A stretch of 9,425 nucleotides of DNA, from contig CAMWLX010000113.1 of assembly GCA_947175225.1 (NCBI GenBank), forward strand, positions 1-9,425, in the 5' to 3' direction. The stretch is from an uncultured Porphyromonadaceae bacterium (GTDB taxonomy: Bacteria > Bacteroidota > Bacteroidia > Bacteroidales > Muribaculaceae). A model generated the notes under the pieces. The model was not told the DNA's origin and made no database searches. It saw nothing but the letters and a program-made list of their open reading frames with translations. The position numbers were made by a program, and so were the translations under genes. This document shows, piece by piece, positions 1-6,346 of this stretch (position 1 is the first letter of the stretch; each line of letters starts with the position of its first letter).

Positions 1-2
1 GG

Positions 3-3000
3 TTATTGATGAAACTTGTAGGAACCGGGTCCTACATTCTCAATTTTTCCGTTTGGTAAGTGTACTTGTGCAGTGGTATTTTGGGGAATCGTAATTTTGA
101 GAAGCCATTTTTTGCTGTCATTGCTCCTTTGCCACTTGCATTCAACTTTGCCGTGAGGTGTCTTTAAAGATGTATTTGCCCATGTTATGTCTCCAACCAT
201 CTTCGGATCAATTACAACATTATCCCAACCTGTTGATCCCTCAGCCTGACGTATTCCACCTATTCCGCCATATAGCCATTCCATCAGATGTCCAAGCATT
301 AGGTGATTGTTCGACACTTCATCGTATGCCTGCCAGCTTTCGGTCAAGGCAGTTGCGCCTTTCTTAAGCTGGTAAGCATAACTTGGCAGTGAATCGTTAT
401 GGTTCATTTTGTAAAGAATCTCATCACCTCCATTATCAGCAAGAGTCCGAACCAGGTATCTGTAACCTATATCTCCCGAAGTAAGGGAGTATCCACGTTT
501 TTCAATGTCAGATATCAGTGCCTCGTATGTTTCCTTGGCGACTCCTCCTTTTTCAGCGAGTCCGGTATATAGTGCCATAGAGAGACCGGTCTGGCTTCCG
601 TTTTCAAATACTTTTTCAGCATCTGTCATGAATCTGTCGTTAAACGCTTTTGCCACCCCTTCAGCAAGCGCGGCAAACTCCCTTGCATCAGCATTCTTTC
701 CAAGTATAGAGGCAATTTTATTCATTGTAAGTAGCTCATAATAGTACATCGCCGTTGCTGAAAGGGCAACGCTTGTGAGCTGTGCTTTCCCCGGTTTGGC
801 AGGACCAATATCAAACCAGTCGCCAAGACCATAGTCGAGGATATTGTCTTTTGATCTTGACCCAAGGTAGGATATATAAAGCTTCATATTGTCATAATGC
901 TTCTTCATCGCCGAGTCGTCTCCATACCAGCGATAAATGTACCATGGAAGCAGTATAAAAGAAGCACCCCATTCCGGAGTGTCTTCAAAACCACTGTCTT
1001 TCTCGAATACTGTATATTCAGGAGCAATCGTAGGAATGGCACCGTCAGTATGTTGGGATTCAGCGAGATCATTGACTATCTTATTGAAAAGTTCCCTGAC
1101 ATCATAGCGGTACATTATGGAATGAGCCATGAGGTGGTTCTGTTCCTGCCATCCGAGTTTTTCTCGGGTAGGGCAGTCAGTGGTTATGCTGACCATATTG
1201 CTTCTGATAGCTTGGTCAATGAGAGAGTGTATTTTGTTGAAAAGAGTATCTGAACATTCGAAAGAGCCTGTCTCCTCAACGTCGGTAGATGTATGAAGTC
1301 CGGTCAGTTCGAGCAGTTCGACACCATCGTCAGGAATTACCTCCACATAACGGAAACCGGCGTATGTGAATTGCGGTTGCCAGATCTCCCCATCAGGGTC
1401 GCCGGAAAGGGTATATTTCCATTGATATCCGGGCTGGCTACGTTGAGATAACTTCCCATCCTTCATTATTTCCCCCGGACGCAATATGATGCTTTTTCCT
1501 TTTTCTCCTATTACCTTCAACCTCACGATTCCTGAGCTATTTTTTCCAAAATCATACGTAATACTGTCGACTTTGACAGAGGGGTATTCACAAACTGTTT
1601 TAATCAAGGTGTGTTCAGGTTGAGCAACAAATGGGACATCAAAAGCAGGAGCTGTTACTATGGCGTTTTTTGAATCTCCCTTATATCCGGCATCCATCCA
1701 TTCTCCGGCATATATGCTTGAAAACCTAATCGGACTTTCTTCCACAGTCCAGTTCTGATCGCTTACTATCCGGTCCTTGGTGCCGTCGGCGTATTCTAAG
1801 TCGAGAGCGAATATCATTTTGGGAGCACCGCATGAACCCGCCATTTTATGATAACCTTTGACAGGAATATTATACATACCGTTGCCAAGCATTACCTTCA
1901 AGTCGGCATTTTTCTTACCTTTAAGGAGTTCCGTAATGTCTATGGTATTATACATGAGCGAACGGTCATATTTGGTCCATCCGGGACTCAGAAAATGTCC
2001 GTCGGCTTTTTTACCATTGATAAAGAGTTCGTATTGCCCAAGTCCACAAATATTTGCAGTGGCCTTTTTCAATTTCTTTCCGTTGATGCTTACAGATTTC
2101 TTAAACACCGGAAGAGCATATTCTTTCAGTGATTTTGCCTCTTCCGAGTTTGCCTTTAGCAGATGAATATACGGAAAAAGAAGAGTAGAGTCTTTTTCCA
2201 TCGCTATCCAAGAAGCTCCTTCGAAGACTTTTGTCTCAGGTTTTGTAATGTTCCATTCCCATACTCCTGGCACACCGTCGGTTACCTTCACCCGTAGGTA
2301 TCTGAAGGCCTTATTTATTGTGTCTCTTCGGGGCGACATCTTTCTTTTTTCTTCGCTGCCTCCGCATTGCATCCATGTTTTGCCATCGTTGGAGCCTTCC
2401 AATCTGTATGTATGCCCTGCGGTAGGTCGGACAAAAAATATCTCACTCTCTCCGATAGGCTTTGACTCGCCTAAGTCAAGGCATAGCCATTTTTCAGAAT
2501 CCAAGGAGTCTGCCATCCATCTTGAGCCGTTTGATTCATCGGCGGCGAAACCTGCGACGAAATATTCAGTGCGGCGGCATCTGTTGTCAAGCTTATAAGG
2601 GACTTCATGGGGTGAGGTCTCCGATGAAGCAGTGATGCTTATAGGCTTGATCTTATCTTTTATCTTGACAGGACGTAGTGCGCCGATGCCGTTGAGCGAC
2701 ATTTTCATCGGTTTTATCGTTCCATCGTCATTAAACTCGAGTTTCCCTACGTATATTTGTCTGTCGGTACTGTTGCGGCTGAATTCGAGGAAAACAAGAT
2801 AATAGTCGTCTGTACCAGCCGGATTGAAAACACATCCGTGGCCCGGGCCGAACACTCCTGCATCTGCATCCGTAGTGCATACTATGTCTTGTTCGGGTGT
2901 AATATATGGTCCAAGAGGGGATTCATGGCTTATTTGATAATAGTATTCATATTTTTCAAGAGCCATTATAGTATAGAGATAATAGTATATTCCTTTTCGT

Positions 3001-3650
3001 TTGAAGAAAATTGGACCTTCAGTATAAGATTTCTTTCTTGTTTCGACCGTAGCTATCGAATCAATAGTCACCATGTCATCTTTCATACGAGCGAAATTGC
3101 GTAAGCCCCAGACGATATACCTCTCACCATTGTCGTCGATGAAAGCCTCGGCGTCAATGGCACAGACACTGTCTTTTTCCCAAAGTCGATTTTTCAAAGT
3201 GAAGTCAGAGCCTTTAGCGAGAGAGAATGGTCCGTCAGGAGAATCAGAGGATGCAGGATACATATATCCGTTAATGGTAGGGTATATGTACCATTTCCCA
3301 TTGTGTTTAACCGGTGCGCTTGGAGCCCAGTATTTTTCTTTTTCAGCCTGAGGGAAGTATGTGCCGTCGAAGCTCCAGTTCACAAAGTCTTTTGATTTCC
3401 ACATAACTGGAGGACCGGAGGTTTCGAGTCCCTGTCCGTATCCGTCAGTGGTAACGTAGCAATAAAATGTGCCGTCCACTTCAATGATACTCGGGTCGGC
3501 GCATAAATCCGGAATCAGAGGATTGCCAAATGGATTATAGGGTAAAGAAGCCTTTTCAGGAGCAGTCTTGATGCCAAATATTGCATTGCTTGCGCAAAAC
3601 ACAGCAAAAATGCTTAGTATAAACTTTGGTAAAAGTTTTAATATCTTCAT
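3..3650 (-). CDS. Secreted GH43 - F5/8C-like module - GH78 alpha-L-rhamnosidase fusion protein
   Basis: Complete 1215-residue reading frame with ATG start and TAA stop. Residues 1-23 look like a type I signal peptide (cleavage probably after CASNA). Cys19 lies in AVFC, which is not a proper lipobox, so a periplasmic protein is favoured. Residues about 40-330 are a GH43 five-bladed propeller with all three expected acids: Asp52 (ADPS, base), Asp166 (AIDAEAF) and Glu211 (TEGP, acid). Residues about 335-470 resemble an F5/8 type C (CBM32-like) sandwich, with SRWMADS, WLCLDLG, LEGSNDGKTW and YLRVKV. Residues about 475-1215 are GH78: N-terminal beta domains (GLGQYELFING, LSPGWTKYDR, FTYAGFRYVEV), then the six-hairpin barrel with DCPTREKLGW (Glu830, predicted acid) and GATALTESW (Glu1104, predicted base). 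GH78 enzymes release alpha-L-rhamnose; GH43 enzymes mostly release L-arabinose or D-xylose. It lies 83 bp after the GH95 gene on the same strand, with an A-rich leader lacking a Shine-Dalgarno, and no convincing terminator in the gap, so co-transcription is likely. Domain calls are firm; the GH43 subfamily and substrate are not known. Confidence 0.93.
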   Translation of the reverse strand: MKILKLLPKFILSIFAVFCASNAIFGIKTAPEKASLPYNPFGNPLIPDLCADPSIIEVDGTFYCYVTTDGYGQGLETSGPPVMWKSKDFVNWSFDGTYFPQAEKEKYWAPSAPVKHNGKWYIYPTINGYMYPASSDSPDGPFSLAKGSDFTLKNRLWEKDSVCAIDAEAFIDDNGERYIVWGLRNFARMKDDMVTIDSIATVETRKKSYTEGPIFFKRKGIYYYLYTIMALEKYEYYYQISHESPLGPYITPEQDIVCTTDADAGVFGPGHGCVFNPAGTDDYYLVFLEFSRNSTDRQIYVGKLEFNDDGTIKPMKMSLNGIGALRPVKIKDKIKPISITASSETSPHEVPYKLDNRCRRTEYFVAGFAADESNGSRWMADSLDSEKWLCLDLGESKPIGESEIFFVRPTAGHTYRLEGSNDGKTWMQCGGSEEKRKMSPRRDTINKAFRYLRVKVTDGVPGVWEWNITKPETKVFEGASWIAMEKDSTLLFPYIHLLKANSEEAKSLKEYALPVFKKSVSINGKKLKKATANICGLGQYELFINGKKADGHFLSPGWTKYDRSLMYNTIDITELLKGKKNADLKVMLGNGMYNIPVKGYHKMAGSCGAPKMIFALDLEYADGTKDRIVSDQNWTVEESPIRFSSIYAGEWMDAGYKGDSKNAIVTAPAFDVPFVAQPEHTLIKTVCEYPSVKVDSITYDFGKNSSGIVRLKVIGEKGKSIILRPGEIMKDGKLSQRSQPGYQWKYTLSGDPDGEIWQPQFTYAGFRYVEVIPDDGVELLELTGLHTSTDVEETGSFECSDTLFNKIHSLIDQAIRSNMVSITTDCPTREKLGWQEQNHLMAHSIMYRYDVRELFNKIVNDLAESQHTDGAIPTIAPEYTVFEKDSGFEDTPEWGASFILLPWYIYRWYGDDSAMKKHYDNMKLYISYLGSRSKDNILDYGLGDWFDIGPAKPGKAQLTSVALSATAMYYYELLTMNKIASILGKNADAREFAALAEGVAKAFNDRFMTDAEKVFENGSQTGLSMALYTGLAEKGGVAKETYEALISDIEKRGYSLTSGDIGYRYLVRTLADNGGDEILYKMNHNDSLPSYAYQLKKGATALTESWQAYDEVSNNHLMLGHLMEWLYGGIGGIRQAEGSTGWDNVVIDPKMVGDITWANTSLKTPHGKVECKWQRSNDSKKWLLKITIPQNTTAQVHLPNGKIENVGPGSYKFHQ

Positions 3651-3733
3651 AGTTTCTGATCTTAGTTTTTTATACGCCTCTTAAAAAGAACGATTGAATA
3701 TTATTTTTTAGTCTATTGAGTTTTATATATTGA

Positions 3734-6142
3734 TTAAAGCTCCAATATGATCGTTTTTCCTGATTGGAGTTTTACCGGCATAACGTTTCCGTTAGCACGT
3801 AGTGAAATATCTCCGTCTGAAATTGGATATAACCGGATTGTCTTAACTTTACCTGAATGCCATTCTGCGTCTATTGCCACACCACATCGTGTGCGGAGTC
3901 CTGAGAAACTACCATCTTTCCATTGCTCCGGTAGAGCCGGAAGTAAAGTAATGTCGGTCGGTGAAGATTGAAGTAGCATCTCTGTAATTCCTGCTGTCCC
4001 TCCGAAGTTGCCGTCAATCTGAAACGGGGTGTGGGCGTCAAGAAGATTAGGATAAGTGCCTCCACCTCTCCTTTTGTCCGGTCCGTTATATTTGTCAGGG
4101 GTCACATATTTCAATAGTCGGCGCAACATAGCATAAGCTTTTTGGGATTCGGCAAGGCGAGCTAAAAGATTTACACGCCAGGCTGCACTCCACCCTGTAG
4201 TGTTTTCTCCTTTTATTTCTAATGTTTTAGCAGCCGCTTTAGCGAGTTCAGGTGTCTCTGACAATGTTATATGATGTCCTGGATAAAGACCATAAAGATG
4301 TGCCTGATGTCTATGCTTAGGATCTTGCTCCTTGAAGTCACATGCCCATTCCTGAAGTTGCCCTGAGCTTCCTATCTTATACGGAGCTATTTTTGAAAGA
4401 GCCGAGTCTATCTCATCCACAAATTCAGAGTCAGTCCCAAGAACTTTGGCAGCATTCTTGGTGTCGGATAGACACTGCCTGATAATAGCCAATTCCCCTA
4501 CAGCTCCGGCAGAAGTTGCTATTGGTTTTCCGTTAGGTGCGATGAAATAGTTCTCAGGAGAGGTAGAAGGTGAGGTTATGAGTCTGCCGTCTTTATCTTC
4601 TATCATCCAATCAAGACAGAATTCTGCCGCACCCTTTAGGGTAGGGTAGTATTCTTTTAGGAAATCCTCATCACGGGTAAAGAGATAGTGTTCCCAGATA
4701 TGTGTAGCCAGCCATGCTCCTCCCATATTCCAGTTTGCCCATAGTGGTGCTCCACTGTTAAGTCCTACAGGATTAGTAATAGCCCAAATATCGGAGTTTT
4801 GACCCAAACACCATCCGCGATTTACACCATAATATTCACGAGCAGTTTCTTTTCCTGTCCGCGGCAATTGTCTTATAAATGTGAGCAGAGGCATGTGCAT
4901 CTCGCTTAGATTTGTTACTTCGGCAGGCCAATAGTTTTCTTCCAGATTTATGTTGGTTGTATAGTTAGAACTCCAAGGTGGGAGCATATATTCATTCCAT
5001 AGTCCTTGAAGGTTAGCAGGAACGCATTTTGTTCTTGAACAGGATATAAGCAGATATCGTCCATAATCGAAATATAGTTCCTCCAAGTCGGGATCATAAG
5101 CACGATTGTCACTATAGTTTTTAAGTCGAGTGTCTGTAGGGAGCACGCGCAATGAAGGTTCAGATTTACCAAGATCGATATTCACTCGAGAGAAGAAAGA
5201 AGAATAGTCGGCAATATGATCTTTTCTTAACTGATCAAAAGTCTTGGACGCTGCGCTGGATGCTCTTCTGCTTGCGATTGTCCGGAAATCCATCCCATAA
5301 GTGTCAGTATTCAAGTGCGACCCATTGAAATTTGTAGCTATAGCTATAATAATTGTAGTCTCTCTTGCTTTCTTGACGGTTAAAGAACCATTGTCATCAT
5401 GTATTATATCGGCTCCCGAGGCGATTGCCCGAATTTCCGTGCGAAACTTTATGCCACGGTTTGGGTCATATCGCATTTTTTCTTCCTGGGGTATTTTTAA
5501 GTATTTAGGGAGTGAAAAGTATGCTGCATATCCCTCAGCGATGATTCCATTTTCCGAAGCTTGAGTCAGGCAGTTCTTAATCGGCGATTCAAAAGAAATA
5601 TTGAAGTCAATAGGTTGAGTAGCAGAAATCTTGATAGCGATTACGCTGTCGGGAGCGGAAGCAATGTATTCAGTCGTTATTTCGTTGCAGCCTTTTGTAT
5701 AATTGACATTAGCAGTTGCATCCGCAAGATTAAGACATCTGACGTAGTCTCTTGCCTCGCTTTTATCAGCAAAGTCGATAAGGAGGGTACCTATTGGCTG
5801 ATAGTTTGCGGAGTAATGTCCCTGCACCTTTTGTTGAAGTTCCTCTGCGAGGTCATAGTTGCCATCGTCAAGAGCAGCGCGAATATCCGGAATATACTTA
5901 TATGCGCCGGGAGAATAGACGGCTGTATCCGGCTCTCCTGTCCAGAATGTGATATCATTAAGGGATATTCTTTCTTTTGAAGGATTACCGTAAATGATTC
6001 CACCTTGTGTGCCATTTCCTATGACGAATGTCTCTTCGAAATAGTCAGCCGGTCGGTCGAAAAATAATATTGGAGTATCAGCTTTGGTTGTTGTTGCTGC
6101 CAGGAGTAACATACAAACACAAATTCTATTAGATATTTTCAT
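3734..6142 (-). CDS. Secreted GH95 alpha-L-fucosidase / alpha-L-galactosidase family enzyme
   Basis: Complete 802-residue protein, the usual size for GH95. Residues 1-21 are a type I signal peptide (hydrophobic CMLLLAA, cleavage near TKA|D). The N-terminal beta domain carries IGNGTQGGIIYG (41-52) and ERISLNDITFWTGEP (57-71). The helical barrel carries NLQGLWNEYMLPPW (377-390), TTNINLEENYWPAEVTN (395-411), SPSTSPENY (524-532), HRHQAHLYGLYPG (610-622), TTGWSAAWRVNLLARL (648-663) and PFQIDGNFGGTAGI (706-719). Aligned by eye to Bifidobacterium bifidum AfcA, Glu530 is the general acid, Asp710 the base-side Asp and Asn397/Asn399 the activating Asn pair, so it should be active. Residue 395 is Thr where AfcA has His, a change linked to L-galactose acceptance. 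It is the first gene of the minus-strand operon, preceded by a -7 box 32 nt before the ATG and no Shine-Dalgarno. The family inverts configuration and acts on terminal L-fucose or L-galactose. Family call firm; choice of sugar inferred. Confidence 0.95.
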   Translation of the reverse strand: MKISNRICVCMLLLAATTTKADTPILFFDRPADYFEETFVIGNGTQGGIIYGNPSKERISLNDITFWTGEPDTAVYSPGAYKYIPDIRAALDDGNYDLAEELQQKVQGHYSANYQPIGTLLIDFADKSEARDYVRCLNLADATANVNYTKGCNEITTEYIASAPDSVIAIKISATQPIDFNISFESPIKNCLTQASENGIIAEGYAAYFSLPKYLKIPQEEKMRYDPNRGIKFRTEIRAIASGADIIHDDNGSLTVKKARETTIIIAIATNFNGSHLNTDTYGMDFRTIASRRASSAASKTFDQLRKDHIADYSSFFSRVNIDLGKSEPSLRVLPTDTRLKNYSDNRAYDPDLEELYFDYGRYLLISCSRTKCVPANLQGLWNEYMLPPWSSNYTTNINLEENYWPAEVTNLSEMHMPLLTFIRQLPRTGKETAREYYGVNRGWCLGQNSDIWAITNPVGLNSGAPLWANWNMGGAWLATHIWEHYLFTRDEDFLKEYYPTLKGAAEFCLDWMIEDKDGRLITSPSTSPENYFIAPNGKPIATSAGAVGELAIIRQCLSDTKNAAKVLGTDSEFVDEIDSALSKIAPYKIGSSGQLQEWACDFKEQDPKHRHQAHLYGLYPGHHITLSETPELAKAAAKTLEIKGENTTGWSAAWRVNLLARLAESQKAYAMLRRLLKYVTPDKYNGPDKRRGGGTYPNLLDAHTPFQIDGNFGGTAGITEMLLQSSPTDITLLPALPEQWKDGSFSGLRTRCGVAIDAEWHSGKVKTIRLYPISDGDISLRANGNVMPVKLQSGKTIILEL

Positions 6143-6173
6143 GATATCATTAAATTATATTAGCGTTCGTATG

Positions 6174-6181
6174 CAAAGTTA
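6174..6181 (-). promoter_or_regulatory. -7 box of the GH95 / GH43-GH78 operon promoter
   Basis: On the minus strand this reads TAACTTTG, an exact match to the Bacteroidetes -7 consensus TAnnTTTG, 32 nt before the GH95 ATG. It predicts a leader of roughly 25 nt. No TTTG -33 box lies at the usual distance of about 19-21 bp upstream, which suits a promoter that depends on an activator. A perfect ATGAG-TTTTT-CTCAT inverted repeat (6184-6198) sits just upstream of the box. The transcription start is inferred. Confidence 0.6.
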
Positions 6182-6200
6182 AAATGAGTTTTTCTCATAG

Positions 6201-6291
6201 ATGGAGTACTGAGTTGCAAATACAGTTGAAAAATGTTGATTTTCATAAAAATTTGAACGTTGCAACATTTTTGGACTCCATAACGCAACAT
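6201..6291. repeat. Nested inverted repeats between divergent promoters: candidate operator for the AraC-type regulator
   Basis: This non-coding stretch between the two opposed -7 boxes has several exact dyads. ATGGAGT (6201-6207) pairs with ACTCCAT (6275-6281). GTTGCAA (6213-6219) pairs with TTGCAAC (6260-6266). These two share a centre near 6240. AAAAATGTTG (6229-6238) pairs with CAACATTTTT (6263-6272). The core CAACAT appears three times: inverted at 6233-6238, and direct at 6263-6268 and 6286-6291, the direct copies 23 bp apart, about two helical turns. Transcription from both promoters points away from this segment, so an RNA hairpin is unlikely and protein binding is the natural reading. 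That the binder is the neighbouring HTH protein is inference from position. Confidence 0.5.
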
Positions 6292-6307
6292 ATATGGTAT
6301 TTTTTTG

Positions 6308-6315
6308 TAATTTTG
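6308..6315 (+). promoter_or_regulatory. -7 box of the regulator gene promoter
   Basis: TAATTTTG matches TAnnTTTG exactly and lies 31 nt before the ATG at 6347, so the leader should be about 25 nt. There is no TTTG at the normal -33 position. That position is filled instead by the third CAACAT repeat (6286-6291), so the regulator may control its own transcription. The box is clear; its use as a promoter is inferred. Confidence 0.55.
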
Positions 6316-6338
6316 CAGTCGCCTGAATGAATTTAAAT

Positions 6339-6342
6339 GGAG
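6339..6342 (+). promoter_or_regulatory. Possible Shine-Dalgarno (GGAG) of the regulator gene
   Basis: GGAG is separated by only 4 nt from the ATG at 6347 and by 13 nt from an in-frame ATG at 6356. Neither spacing is ideal. The second start would give MRQIIILLILFL, a more typical signal-peptide beginning than MCVMRQ. The first is kept because its distance is closer to working range; the true start could be either. Confidence 0.35.
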
Positions 6343-6346
6343 ATAT

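Noticed and set aside
158..3351. Several plus-strand open frames of 69-118 codons opposite the GH43-GH78 gene
   Set aside because: All are antisense to strongly conserved catalytic domains and show no recognisable protein features.
3592..3597. Lipoprotein signal in the GH43-GH78 protein at Cys19
   Set aside because: The residues before Cys are AVF, and the residue just before it should be small. No acidic surface-export signal follows, so a type I signal peptide fits better.
3651..3733. Separate promoter or terminator between the two CAZyme genes
   Set aside because: I found no TAnnTTTG on the minus strand and no stable hairpin. The gap is A/T-rich spacer, in keeping with a two-gene transcript.
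4948..6015. Plus- and minus-strand open frames inside the GH95 gene
   Set aside because: They are overlapped by conserved GH95 motifs in the true frame and have no independent support.
6201..6281. Possible invertible (phase-variable) promoter flanked by inverted repeats
   Set aside because: The arms are only 7-10 bp and the enclosed segment is under 70 bp. Known Bacteroidales invertible promoters have longer arms and segments, and no recombinase gene is present.
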